Below, one piece after another: positions 24,683 to 36,445 of a stretch of 64,000 nucleotides of DNA (position 1 is the stretch's first letter; every line of letters starts with the position of its first letter). The translations under genes were made by a program, and so were the position numbers. Source of the DNA: Epiperipatus broadwayi. Taxonomy: Eukaryota; Onychophora; Udeonychophora; Euonychophora; Peripatidae. The notes beneath the pieces were generated by a model, which worked only from the letters and a program-made list of their open reading frames with translations, made no database searches and was not told the origin of the DNA. The DNA lies in assembly GCA_028023455.1 (NCBI GenBank), contig JAQFVV010012404.1, forward strand, positions 16,109,000 through 16,172,999, read 5' to 3'.

Positions 24683-24788
24683 ATCAAAGAATCCACTTGT
24701 AACATCACTTTTGGTTGTATGGTTTGTGTATTGGTGTTATCACAAATAATTCTGGCCAATGTAACTCTTCGCAGTTGGTCAAGCTGTT
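24683..24788 (-). CDS. Haem peroxidase exon (end of catalytic domain)
   Basis: Internal exon of an animal haem peroxidase (chorion-peroxidase or peroxidasin type), a secreted or membrane enzyme class that uses hydrogen peroxide to oxidise substrates. Seen directly: on the minus strand an acceptor ending TTTTTAG and a donor GTAAGT enclose 106 bases, read as 2 + 34 codons + 2. The peptide includes LARIICDN followed by TQTIQP, which matches the conserved segment near the C-terminal end of the peroxidase fold (family knowledge: a LARVICDN block precedes an IQP block). The split final codon AT|G is completed by the exon at 14,426. The catalytic histidines lie upstream and were not found in the window, so the gene is partial here. 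The preceding intron must start beyond 24,788. Which peroxidase subfamily it belongs to cannot be settled from this piece. Confidence 0.82.
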
Positions 24789-25424
24789 CTAAAAATACAA
24801 TTAAAATAATTTTCTGAGAAAAAATTATAATAACCTATGTTTCTCTATCTATTCTTTTCTATTAACATTTTTTTTTACTATAGTGTTCAACTTAGATGAT
24901 TTGCAATTGCTTGACAGTGGAAGGATTCTCAGATATGGCAGTTAAATGCAAATAAGCAATAAATAAAGTCTGGCCAAAAGTACTTTCTTCTGCTAAGATG
25001 ATTTGATGTTTGTCATCAAAGAATAGATATTTCCAGTGCAAGATGATGAAAAGTAATATTCTTTAGTATCATCATAATTGCAATCGTAGGTATAGTATGG
25101 TGGGAATAGAATTTGGTTCAGTCAGAACTCATCTGCTGTATCCTTCAATAATATTAACTTCTAAATTACCATAAATTATTCTACATCCAGAACATCAAAG
25201 AAAAGCATATCATAACATTATGATAATATTCTACTCTTGAATTACATTATAATAATAAGATTATTTAAAAAAAAAAAATAGCAAATAAAAAAAATGACAA
25301 TTTTTATAAAGCCAGCTAATTACAATTTTGAAGGAATTACTTAGATGTGTTATTTCAAAAATATATGACTTACATTTATTGAAATCATATTTGTAATCAT
25401 ATATAAAATTGTATTTACAGTTAC
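24789..25424. other. Upstream intron sequence
   Basis: AT-rich sequence immediately upstream of the first visible peroxidase exon. No preceding exon recognised; nothing else seen. Confidence 0.4.
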
Positions 25425-25440
25425 ATAAATGACAGTTATA

Positions 25441-26312
25441 TAAATCAGCATTTATTTTTATAGCGTCTGTATACAATTGTAATTACATTCATATCGGCCT
25501 TTCAAGCCAAATTGTGCAGACGCTTTTGCGAGTGTTAAATAATAAATGAATACCGTCTGACCAATACAAGATATAGAATTTATGCAGGAATAAAAGGAAT
25601 CCTCTTATTCCTACGACTCAAATATTTATATATGAGCAAATCTGAAGTACTGGCACAGAAGGTGTGACTATAGAACGGTCACTTTAAATTACTATATATA
25701 ACGTATGAATGAATGACGCCGATGAAATTTACTAGAATTTACTGAACGTCATTCCCACTGAAACTTAATCATATATATAAATCAGCATTTATTTTTATAG
25801 CGTTTGTATACAATTGTAATTACATTCATATCGGCCTTTCAAGCCAAATTGTGCAAACGCTTTTGAAAGTGTTAAATAATAAATGAATACCATCTGACCA
25901 ATACAAGATATAGAATTTATTTAACACTCGCAAAAGCGTTTGCACAATTTGGCTTGAAAGGCCGATATGAATGTAATTACAATTGTATACAGACACTATA
26001 AAAATAAATGCTGATTTATATATATGATTAAGTTTCAGTGGGAATGACATTCAGTAAATTCTAGTAAATTTCATCGGCGTCATTCATTCATACGTTATAT
26101 ATAATAATTTAAAGTGACTGTTCTATAGTCACACCTTCTGTGCCAGTACTTCAGATTTGCTCATATATAAATATTTGAGTCGTAGGAATAAGAGGATTCC
26201 TTTTATTCCTGCATAAATTCTATATCTTGTATTGGTCAGACGGTATTCATTTATTATTTAACACTCGCAAAAGCGTTTGCACAATTTGGCTTGAAAGGCC
26301 GATATGAATGTA
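25441..26312. mobile_element. Foldback multimer insertion with 16-bp TSD
   Basis: An 872-base insertion flanked by perfect ATAAATGACAGTTATA copies (25,425-25,440 and 26,313-26,328). It consists of about 1.4 tandem units followed by about 1.1-1.2 tandem units in the opposite orientation, meeting near 25,921. The unit period is 338 bases on both sides (TCATATCGGCCTTTC at about 25,488 and 25,826; the complement at about 25,952 and 26,290). Repeats are close to identical, so the insertion is fairly recent. A hairpin inside each unit (25,712-25,753) has AATGACG paired with CGTCATT around CCGATGA and GAA, resembling a hammerhead without stem III. No ORF. Sequence identity unknown. Confidence 0.8.
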
Positions 26313-26329
26313 ATAAATGACAGTTATAA

Positions 26330-27050
26330 ATATACTTAAGTTATATTATTAATCATTTAAACAGTATCTGTGATTATGGATAAACTATATAATAAATGAA
26401 TAAGAGACTTCTAACTGCTTCTGTTCTTTGATTTAATTTTTTGACTACTTCTCCAACTCTTTTTTTAATGCATTATTTCCTCCTTATAAGACAATTCTTT
26501 TAGTTTATGTATGTATATTGTTTTGGCTGTTATCTATTTTCTGAAAAAATTCTTTTTTAAATGTTCTTATATTAACTTATCCTGTCCATGTTTCTGTCTG
26601 TATGTATATATTTTTGAATTTATACCAATGAAAAAAAATCCATTTCCATTTAGAGTTCAAACTCACATCCTTACACTTCACAGGAAAACTCCTCAACAAC
26701 CAAGCCAACAGAAATATTACATTTGTATAATAAAATTTTGTTAATATTGATTTAACTCATATTTAATTAATTAAAAGCCAATACATAAATATTTTATATA
26801 GTAAACAATTACATATTTAAATTTAGAATTCATTTGTTACAAGTGTATTTTTTATTTTCATTTCTTATTATTAAATTATACTTTTTGTAGATTTTTATGT
26901 AGTTTTAAGCATTTTTAAAAATAATATCTAAATATAATTAAAAAATATAAAAATAAGATAAAAAAAAAAGGTTTTTTAAAATAATGTTTTTATGTAAATA
27001 GCCATCTAAAGAGTACAAAATTACAAAATAATCTCCCCTTAGTTAATTTG
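26330..27050. other. AT-rich spacer
   Basis: Apart from the possible SINE fragment noted separately, no gene or repeat is supported. Confidence 0.4.
26640..26760 (-). repeat. Possible tRNA-like SINE fragment
   Basis: On the minus strand GGTTGTTGAGGAG and GTGAGTTTGAACTC sit at A-box and B-box-like spacing (about 40 bases), followed by a T8 run near 26,630 that could act as a Pol III stop. No TSD found. Weak. Confidence 0.35.
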
Positions 27051-27054
27051 CCAT

Positions 27055-27275
27055 TATTGGAAAATATCAGAGATCTTAAGAATATAGACTTGTTATAAAA
27101 CAATTGGAAATTACAGAAATATTGTCATTTCATAAAAGCATTTGAACCTCAAATAAATCATAAAAATCAGAAAGGCATCAATTGCTTTTATGAACAACAA
27201 TATTTCTAAAAACTCCAATTGTTTTATAATAAGTATTGATTCTTAAAATCTCTGGTTTTCCCAAGAAAGGCAGTT
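27055..27275. repeat. Foldback, ~95-base arms
   Basis: Arms about 27,055-27,150 and 27,170-27,275: for example TATAAAACAATTGGA against TCCAATTGTTTTATA, and AAATATTGT against ACAATATTT. The spacer is short. No coding content. Confidence 0.6.
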
Positions 27276-27904
27276 AACCAAGAAATGGATTACTTTGTCA
27301 TTTTTCTACTTTTTAATCAGATATTTTCATAAAAGTATTATTTAATTTTTTTTTTTTTACATATTATTTACTTTATTTTGAGTATTTCATTTTTGGATAT
27401 TTTTATTTTTTGAGATATACTTTCATATTTTCAAACATTTTTTTCATCACTCTGACAAGCACTTCATTATCCTTCAAAACTAGTAGTTGTGGCTTTTTAA
27501 GTTATTTCTTAGCTTCTTTTACCTGCTATTTGTCCTATCTCACTTTTTTTTATTTCTATACTTGATTCAGTTAAAACAACTTCATCATTTGCATTTTAAG
27601 TACACTGCTTGCATTTTTATTTTTAATTTCATGATTAGCAGTTTATTATTTTATTTTCACATATACTTTTATAAAGTTATGTACCATCCATTACCTTCAT
27701 CAAACAATTCTCTTTTCTATCTTGGATGATTATTGCTTTCTTTTCAACATAATTTACTTGTCATATTACTATATCATATTTAGTCTGCCCAACTTTGAAT
27801 ACTTTATTTAACTTGTCTTATTTTGACTAATTTAGTTAAACTTTAAATTATTCATTATTTCCCATATCCCCCCCCCCAGTCACACATACAAATATATAAC
27901 ATTT

Positions 27905-28800
27905 TTTGGCTAAGATATGTGAATGATATATTTGTTGCATGGTCTCATGGCATGGATGCATTAAATTCTTTTCTTGTTTTTCTAAATAATTGTCATCCTA
28001 ATATTAAATTTACGATGGAAGTGAAAAATAACAAATCACTTTCTTTTCTAGAAGTTTTAATTACAAGAAAATGTGATGAAACCTTTGCAATATCCGTATA
28101 TAAAAAATCCATCCATACAAATAGATATCTTAATTTTAATTCTCATATTTACCCTGCTCAAATATTTTCTGTAGCAAAAAATCTTTTGACTAGAGCTTAT
28201 AGTTTGTCTGATAAAGATTATCTTGTTCAAGAAATAGAATTTACAAAAAATATTATACTTTCTAATGATTATAATAGAGACATCATATGTACAGCTTTAC
28301 ATAGCATTGATGCTAAAGGAAAAAATGAGGATAGAATTGATCATCTTATAAATAAAGTAGTTTTACCCTATATAAGGGAGTTACTGATAAGATCAGTAGA
28401 AGACTATTTTGTTTGAATATAAAGACTACTTTTTTTACTGGCAAACAAATTGGTGATTTTTTACATAAATGTAAAGACAAATTATTTTTGGAACACCAGG
28501 GGGTTTATGAAATTCCATGTTTGCAGTGCTAAGAAGCTATGTAGGCCATTCTAGTAGATGAATAAATGACAAAATTAAGGAACATAAAAATATTTTTAAT
28601 CAAAAAATTAACACATCAGTTTTTATACCCTTTTTTAAAAAAAAAATTGGTCTCATTCCTCATTTTTAAAATGCAAAAATACTTGCTAATTTGGAAAGGT
28701 ATGATTTAAGAACCATGAGAAAGTCAATTAAAATATTAAAGAGACCTACTGATTTAAATAGGGCTGATGAAGCTCAACATATTCCAACTGTGGAAAACTT
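27905..28800 (+). pseudogene. Penelope-like element relic (RT end + GIY-YIG remnants)
   Basis: An open stretch (27,919-28,416) continues upstream to WLRYVNDIFVAW, the reverse-transcriptase motif C region of PLEs. The second catalytic-site residue of YVDD is N here, so the enzyme would be dead. SLSFLEVLITRK and VYKKSIHTNRYL follow at the spacing seen in the 54-61 kb copies (LAFLDVLVTR, VYRKPTHTGKYL). After a stop at 28,414, broken frames show VYEIPCLQC near 28,510 and YVGHSSR then IKEHKN at 28,540-28,590, the GIY-YIG nuclease domain. Upstream coding sequence is absent (5'-truncated). It is much more diverged than the 54-61 kb copies, so it represents a different, older PLE lineage. A stem CAATG/CATTG next to TTGA and AAAT at about 28,980-29,010 may be its decayed terminal hairpin. 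Confidence 0.78.
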
Positions 28801-28899
28801 TCATTTTATCTCTCTTCTAATATAAAATTAAAAGATGAAAAAACTGAAGGAAATAAACATTTTGATAAGCCTTATAATTTGAATACTAAACTACTTTAA

Positions 28900-31250
28900 G
28901 CTGAATCTCATTTCTCATCTCACATTCAGTCATGTTACTGTTTGAGATCTAATGATTTTTCTTTCAAAAGCTAACTTTGACAATGGCAGAAGCTAGTTCA
29001 TTGAAATAACTATATGTAATGGAAAATAATCCATGGTTCAACCCAAAAAAACAATTTATTTTCATATGTTAATATTTTTCACAAAAATATTTGTATTTTT
29101 TTAATATAATAAATAATCAAAATAAATTGTTAATTATTACTATATATATTTTGCACATCCATTCCATACAATTTCATCCTTTTATAACTAGTTTTATCAT
29201 ATATGGCTAAGACAAAAGTTATGCCCTCATGTTTATATAAGCATTCTTTACTTATATTATTATTAGCCTTGTTAAATTGAGTTGTCTTAAAGTGGTTAAT
29301 TGAACAGATTTAATACCTTTTTATATATATTATTATAATTTTTCCATTCAAGGTAGTAATTTGAAGCTAACTGTTTTACTTTTCCCTTTTTTCATTAAAA
29401 AAAATAAAGAAAACAAAAGTCTACCTAAATTATCCATTTCCTGTTTGTTTTTCACTATTTTGTTTTTCTTGGTATCATCATTTGGTTTTGTTTTAATGAA
29501 TTTCTCTATAATGACAATACTTTGTAATTGTAGACAATTATCATTATCAACAAAACTTCTTAATTTAACAAAAATTTCTAGAGTAACAATTATAACTATT
29601 TAAAAACAACATAATATGAAAAAAAAAGTTTAGCCTAATTTTTTCTACTATTCATCGAAACGATTCCTACTTATATTTACACAATATGCCAAATAACTCT
29701 GCCATCATATAATATATCCAGTCTAAATATTAATGCTATTTTTTAGTTTTGAATTTCAGCATTTTTTTAAAAAAATATAGCATGTTTTCTGTGTTTATGT
29801 ATATTTCTGGAAATTTGTTACATTTGTCAGCTTTACAAATAATTCACTTTTTTGTTTTATGTGCAATTATTTTCTATATTTTTTGACCAGTACTATAATT
29901 TGGATAACAGAATGTTATCCATTAACATACCAATGATTTTTTAACTCATTTAAAATAACTATTTGTGTATTTATGTTCATCTATTTCTTTTGTAATATTG
30001 ATTTATATTTAAACAGCATCATCTTGAATTGTACATTTTCACTTCCTCCCATGTTTTACTCCTTCAGTGTTACATGTAACTCATTTTTATCTTCTTTATT
30101 GTATAATAATTATCAACTACTGTTTTTTAGAAATACTATACTATCATTTATCTCTTTTATATAAATTTGAAATTCTTGAATTTTCTTCTGCTCAACTAAC
30201 TTTTTTATTCCATATCTATTCTATTTGTTTCTTAGTATTTGTTATTTTCACTTAAAATTCATATCTATCAACTTTTAAGTTATCAATAGCATCAATCACA
30301 TTTCAAAAATCATCTGTTATTTTAATATTTTTTGAAGTTTTGTCATATGTTACATCTATTTGTATTTAATCTATGTTCTCTATGGGTATGTGCACTCTAT
30401 ATAAACATACTGTTTGATTGCTATCTGCATGATCTTTCTAAATTTGTTTTTCATTTAATGTATCTTACTTCTTTATTGTTTGTTTACTACCACCATTTTT
30501 TTTTTAAAAAAAATTATGTTTTAGTATCTCTTACCTATCTATATACCTGCAATGTGTGTTTAATATTTTGTTGTTATTTATAAAACACACACTATGCAAA
30601 GAAAATAATAATGAAAAACCTCCACATGACCTAATAATCATTTCCAAAAATGAGATTTAAATATAAATGTTAAAGAGAATTAGCTCTTAGATCACTGAAG
30701 CAATAGGACTAGGTGGCTTTATTCAGTTTATTCCCACTAAAAGTGTGGAAAGGAAAAATAAGACAGTTTATAGATTCAATTTAGTCTTTATTATAAGTTT
30801 TATATTCTCTCAAGACTGTAATGTGGTTATAGTAAGTATCACTATAAATAATAAGTGTTACATAGATTTATAAACAGTAATGTAACATATTGGTACACCT
30901 TGATCTCATGTCATTCACATAACTATCATTAAAATTTTTTTTTATACATTTGAATTTTAGATCATGATTGTATGGGAATCATTATTATTGAATTTCCAAT
31001 TTAGATGCCTTCTTTAATTTCATCCTATATATGCCTTACCTTTAATAAGACCCCATAAGTGATGTTTTGTCTATTTTTTTAAAGATTTGTCACCAGCATT
31101 GTAAAATATAAAACAATTCGTGATTTATTTCCTTTATCTTTTAAATATTACATTAACTTCTTCAAAAGTTAAAACTATTTAAAATTCCAAGTGAAAGGTG
31201 CCTTTTATATTTATTTGACCCTTTAAAGGCCTTATTTTGCTGCTAATATA
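28900..31250. other. T-rich stretch without a clear gene
   Basis: Long T-rich plus-strand frames are hydrophobic by composition and have no recognisable domain. On the minus strand short Lys/Glu/Asn-rich frames near 30,000-30,300 and 27,400-27,600 could be remnants of a coiled-coil retroelement protein, but stops interrupt them. Confidence 0.35.
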
Positions 31251-31257
31251 CTCTTCA

Positions 31258-31427
31258 TTCACTAAATGTCAGTTTTAGTGAATTTTTAACACAATTTCCC
31301 TATATCTACCTTGTTCTTATCAGCATTAAACAGGGGGATGGGAAATGAGGTAGATAAATGCTGATAAGCACAAGGTAGACATAGGGAAATTGTGTTAAAA
31401 ATTCACTAAAACTGACATTTAGTGAAG
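31258..31427. repeat. Near-perfect foldback, 69-base arms
   Basis: TCACTAAATGTCAGTTTTAG at 31,258 and its complement ending at 31,427 bound arms of about 69 bases (31,258-31,326 and 31,359-31,427) with only a few differences and a 32-base spacer containing GGGGGATGGG. It would extrude a stable hairpin. No hammerhead core was found. The family is unknown. Confidence 0.75.
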
Positions 31428-31799
31428 GCCAGTTCAAGATGCATGTCTTCATTGAGCAAGCACCGCTTTTGATGAAATAAATGAGGCTTTTGCAGCAATA
31501 AAAGTAAAAAAAAATTAAATCAATTTTTTGTAATATTTTGTGACAATATTTATTTTCTTATAATTACATACAATACAAGATGTCATTAGCATATAAAAAA
31601 ATTAATGTTTGTAATTATTTATCAATAAAAAAATTTAAGATATTAGTACATATATATTATTAATCTTATACAAAGAGGTGCAATGTTGTTGTTTACTCCA
31701 CAGCACCAAAAAAAGCTAGAACAGGCTCTGTCAATCAGCAATAATAATCAGGAAATAAATAAATAGGTATAAAATGGTAGCATCACAATGAAACATAAG

Positions 31800-34700
31800 T
31801 GAATTTGGTGATAACAATGCTACAGAGAGTGAAATAGATGTAAAATATTTAACTAAATATTTTAATGTCATTTCCACAAACGATGTCACAAAAGTTGTCA
31901 CTTTATTGTTATTTACAGGTCTCAGAGTTATAAAAATAGCAAATAGATTTTGAAAACTTGATGAGCCTCAAAGTATTATTTAGAATTGGTAAAAAAAAAG
32001 CCTTCAGATTATTTTAACTCTGAACTTTCCAAACATATAGCTCATTTATATTTACATAATAGATGTCGAGAGAAGAGGGGAGTTGCAAAGATTATGATAT
32101 CATCTTAATGATACAATCTTAAGAGAATTAGCAAGTAAATGTTTATATAGTCAATATCTTGAGAAAACTTTATTAGATCAAATCTAGTGGGCCATGTCTG
32201 ATAAAATTTATTACAGCAATATAATCCTTGATCATCTAAGTTATAAAATGAAGCATAACATTCAAACTAATTTTAAAGTATGCTAGAACATTTCAGTAAT
32301 CTTGTACAAATTATGTTACTAAACAAATAACAATCTTCCATGCATCCAAATCTGAAATTTTTCAAAAAGAAAAAATAGAATGCTATATCTGTGGGAATCT
32401 GGAATTTTTAGCTAAAGAAAGACTGTACTTGGAAAGGAGCACAGTAGAAAAGTTGTGATAAAGTAGACCACCCATAAAAAGTTTTCTGAACTGAAAAATA
32501 AAACTGAAAAAGATTAAAAAAAAATTAAAAGGCAAATCTATTTAAAATAAAACCAATATTGGAATAAATAAAGCAAAGAATGATAAAGTTTGGTAGATGA
32601 TAACTGTCTGCATTAATCATTATCACAGACAAACTGGAAATTGTTATCCAAAGGAATTAAATGTGACCTAAAAACAGTGAAAGCAGATTTGATGACTAGC
32701 AATGCAAATATTAAACTTGTAAAAATAATGGGGATAAGTTAAAATGACAGTTGCAGTTAACAACAGCATCATAAACAAATCTTTTCATTGTAAAAAGAAA
32801 ATTAAAAATCATTACTAGGCTGTGAATAGTTCAAATATTTAGGCATAAATATTTTCTTAGTAAATAAAATTATAACAGAAAGAGAAATCCAAATTGTATC
32901 CAAAATTTTTCAGACCAGATAAAGGAAAAATAATAACAAATCCAGTTGTTATTGAAATGCATAAAGATGCAAAACTTCAACATTGTGTAACATATTATTT
33001 GCATTAAGAACACAAGTTGAAAATGCTGAGGATGCTCTTGACAAAAAAGAGTATTAATGCCTGTAGAAAATGCAGAATTGGTTACTCCCATTGTTATCAT
33101 TGGGTAAATTAGAATATGCAGTGATTACCCAAATTCACTATCAGTAAAAACTTCATTACAAGGTCTTTATTCAGTCTTGTAAGAGAAATATCTGCCAATT
33201 TAGAGGGTGTTAAATTCTTTGCAAAATCAGATCTTAATTCTTCAACCGCCTCTTACGAGACATCTCGTCAACATCTGATGTCACTCTAACTCTGCTAGTT
33301 CTTATGCTAAAATATTCGTTTGACATTTATTGATTAGGTTTTTAAAAGTTCTGTAAGATGGTGCCCTCTTCCAAATTATTTTACAAGTAAAAAATCAAAA
33401 AAACTGCATTTTAAACTAAACAAAGAAAGAACCTTGTCAGTGATTTGCTGTCAGCCGACTCTCAGCTGAAAAAGACATTCTGATTGGCTGGAAAGAACAA
33501 AGAAACCGCCTGATCAAAGAAAATAAAGAAAAACGCTGAGATTTTCATTTCGAATGCAATTTAAGTATTAAAAAAATATAATTTGAGAAATTAAACTAGT
33601 TTTTTAAAAAATATACTAAAAAAACAAAATTATTTTCGAAAAATATTGAAGATTTTAGTAAAAATATTTAAGATTTAGCAAAAAGAAATCTTTACTTTTC
33701 AATAACGTAACATTGAAAAAGAGCGTTTGCGTCAGCACTTTTTTGTTTAGACATTCGCTTTATATTTGCCGAAATTGAATATATTTTATAATAAATAAAT
33801 AGCAATTTATTTTTGAAAGAACTTTCGTTCTCTTTCAAAACCTGAAAAATTAGTAATATACTTTTTATAAACGTATCTGAGTTGAATTTAATATTATAGG
33901 CGAATATGTTTTAACAATAGGCTTTGTCTTCAGTTTGTGAGTTGGCCAATTAAAAGATTTGATTTTTACCTCATACAACCAATAATATAATTAGCGGTTT
34001 TTTAATGCAGTTCCTCATCAAATACGAGTATATAATATTCTGCTATAACATGTAAAGAATTATTTTTCCATAACCATTTTCATTCCAGAATAACTATAGC
34101 CCCAAACATTTTCCAAGTGAAAATTGACATGTTATTAAAAGGAACAGATGGAATCATACTATATTCATATGACATTAGAAACCACTAATTTAGAAGAGGT
34201 ACTGCAAAAGATAATTAAAAATATGTATAGTCAACTCTCTGATTTGAGAATTACATCAAACTCTGATAAATGTATGTGGCCTGTTAAAGAAATAAAAATT
34301 CTTAAAGCCATAAATGCACAAAAGAAAAACAGTTAAAAATGAGAGACCAAGAAATATTAAACAATTACAGACAATTCTTGGACTTACCAGGGAGAAAGCT
34401 ACATGGTTACTTCTCTGTATGAATTATTTCACAAAGTAAAATACTAGACTTGAGAGAAACTATAAGAAGAGGCATTTTAGAATGTCAATGTTATATTATA
34501 TCGAACTGTCTATTGATTCACTTTGATAACAATTTGAATCTAACCTTGCAACTGACACATTATAGTATGCAATTATAACTTATTTAGGCATACCTTCCTT
34601 AGGTTACTGTTAAGAACAATGTCAAAATTTGAAAAAAACTTATAGCCAGTTAGATCAAGAAGTGTTTACTATTATCTGTAATATTAAAAAATTCCATCTG

Positions 34701-35540
34701 TATTTTTATGGCCACCTATTCAAGATAATAACATGTTATCAATCATTATTGGGCACATTATCTAGTAAAAAGAGAGTACTTGAACACTTACATTCATGAA
34801 TGGTATTCTGTTGTAATAGGTTATCTACATACAAATATAAATTAGAATTTAAAGCAGGGAATCAAATAAAACATGCAAATACTCTCTTATGGGTACCAAA
34901 TACAACTGAAAAAACAAGAAAAGACATAATAATAAAGCTTATTGATAGTTGGTAGAAGATGATAAACAGTCAAATTATAGTAACATGGACAAAACTCGAT
35001 CCTGATTATCAGATACTACAAAAATTAATAAAAATAATTGACTCAACAAGTGACCAGAAAAGCTTCCCAAATCTTTTATGAAATTTATATAAAAATTATC
35101 AGCATATAAAGAATGCATTTTAACTGTTGATAAAGTAGGAATATCATCTTGAGGATGCTCTGATATATTGGAGTTATTGCATAATAGTCATCCTGGCATA
35201 ATGAGAGAAAAGGCGTTTGCTGAGGTTTTGTGGTGGCTTAGGCTTAGTTCAGACATTGAATTCTGCACTAAAAGGTGCAGAGAGTGCCAGTTATTGGTAA
35301 ATATACTGCCAAAGACATTTATCCAGAAACATCAAGAAAGTAAAGAAGTTGATGGATAAGATGACCTTCAAGATATTCATAAAACTATGAGTAAGATGAT
35401 AATGCAGGGTGTGCTTAACATTTAGTTACTTTATAAAACACACTAAGCATCACTCAGAAAATACGACTTTAATGATTAAAAAAAACCAATGAAGCACTAG
35501 GAGGACTAAATTTATCCCCATTGAAGATGTGGATATATGT
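31800..35540 (+). pseudogene. Ty3/Gypsy LTR retrotransposon relic (gag-pol)
   Basis: Order of domains on the plus strand, all broken by stops and frameshifts: a capsid-like part (31,870-32,330); a nucleocapsid knuckle remnant CYICGNLEFLAKE (about 32,380); RT start with ANLEGVKFFAKSDLN (about 33,195-33,240, the motif A region); after an interruption, APNIFQVKIDMLLKGTDG and YSYDI (34,098-34,175, where YLDDI is expected); NSDKCMWPVKEIKIL (34,258-34,300); PRNIKQLQTILGLT (34,350-34,391); RNase H with LDQEVFTIICNIKKFHLY (34,655-34,710); and the integrase zinc-binding H2C2 region LLHNSHPG ... CRECQ (35,168-35,300). LTRs were not found. Roughly 40 codons of RT are missing where the 33,245-34,085 block sits. 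Old and inactive. Confidence 0.75.
33245..34085. other. CpG/CCAAT-bearing island interrupting the Gypsy relic
   Basis: About 840 bases that do not read as Gypsy RT and have more CpG than their surroundings (for example GAGCGTTTGCGTCAG near 33,720 and several CCGCC or TTCGAA sites). CCAAT-type boxes occur at about 33,481 (GATTGGCT), 33,943 (GGCCAAT) and 33,977 (ACCAATAA), and AAGATGGTGCCC at 33,356 resembles a YY1-type element. It could be a promoter or first-exon region carried in by an insertion. No ORF or splice structure is convincing, and no TSD was located. Confidence 0.35.
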
Positions 35541-35689
35541 AAATATATTTATCTACTATTGATATAAGGATTATTATTGATAGTATTGTTTATAATTATT
35601 AGTTGAAAGTAAAATTCTTTTCAAGTTATTTTATTCTGAGTTTTATTTATTCTAAGAAACGTTTGAATTCCACCACGTTAAACAACTAC

Positions 35690-35955
35690 TGCAATTGCCG
35701 AGTTTCGAACTAAACATAACAGAAAACAAATCTCGGATACCTAAGTAGTAATTCGTAAAATATATGTATAGGCATACTTTCGTTTAATATTAAATTATTT
35801 CTAGAGAAAGCTCTCAATCTAAATTTAATTCTGTAATTTATTTCATTCATAATGTTTTCAAGATATTTATATTTGCCAACTTTTTTGTAATTCATGATTA
35901 TCAATCTTTTTTTTTTTTCGAGAAAATCATAAAATTATTACGACATTAAATAGTT
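35690..35955 (-). pseudogene. LINE fragment (RT C-terminal part)
   Basis: Minus strand reads NEINYRIKFRLRAFSRNNLI then ESMPIHIF, the segment just after the RT domain in the same LINE family as 10,955-13,560; the nucleotides match 11,325-11,500 recognisably. Truncated at both ends and without catalytic parts. It lies next to the Gypsy relic. Confidence 0.65.
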
Positions 35956-36214
35956 ATTATTATAAAAATTGTTTACAAAAAGTCTTACAGTTTTTGTTTT
36001 AATATATTGGTCTCTTCTCGCGCTTATCAATTATTATTCAGTTCTATAAAATAATCTATAAGCAACAACAACCAAAAAAAATTACAGCAAAATAATAACT
36101 ATATTTCACATTAAGTACATATATAATTTTATTTTTTTAAAATGAAACATATTCAAAATTAAACTGAAAAAAATAGAGGTAATAATCACGTGTTTCGTTC
36201 CATAGATTTCTAAA

Positions 36215-36445
36215 ATGGTTTGGACTGATTTTCCTTTAAAAAATTATTCTCTTGATTCGTTTTTATATATTTTTCCTTTAATAATAACTGTGCTTAATTC
36301 CATAACTTTGAATTATCTTTTTTCAACGGCATATAAATCATCCTCGTATAGTAAAGATAATAAGACGGAAAGCAATAAACACGGGGGAAAAAAAAGTAAA
36401 AAAATAAAAAAAAGAAAAACCAAGCAAATTCTTCACGACGGGTAA
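36215..36445 (+). CDS. Possible small membrane protein or first exon
   Basis: Unrecognised 76-codon ORF in a locally CpG-richer segment. The start context AAAATGG is favourable. The N-terminal 15 residues are mixed; a hydrophobic stretch (about residues 16-38, containing FLYIFPLIITVLNSIT) could be one membrane helix; the tail is Ser- then Lys-rich (KKSKKIKKRKTK), as in single-pass proteins with a basic cytosolic end. It ends at a TAA, but a GTAATC just after CACGACGG could instead be a donor, making it a first coding exon. No homologue is recalled. It may be spurious in AT-rich DNA. Confidence 0.3.
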   Translation: MVWTDFPLKNYSLDSFLYIFPLIITVLNSITLNYLFSTAYKSSSYSKDNKTESNKHGGKKSKKIKKRKTKQILHDG

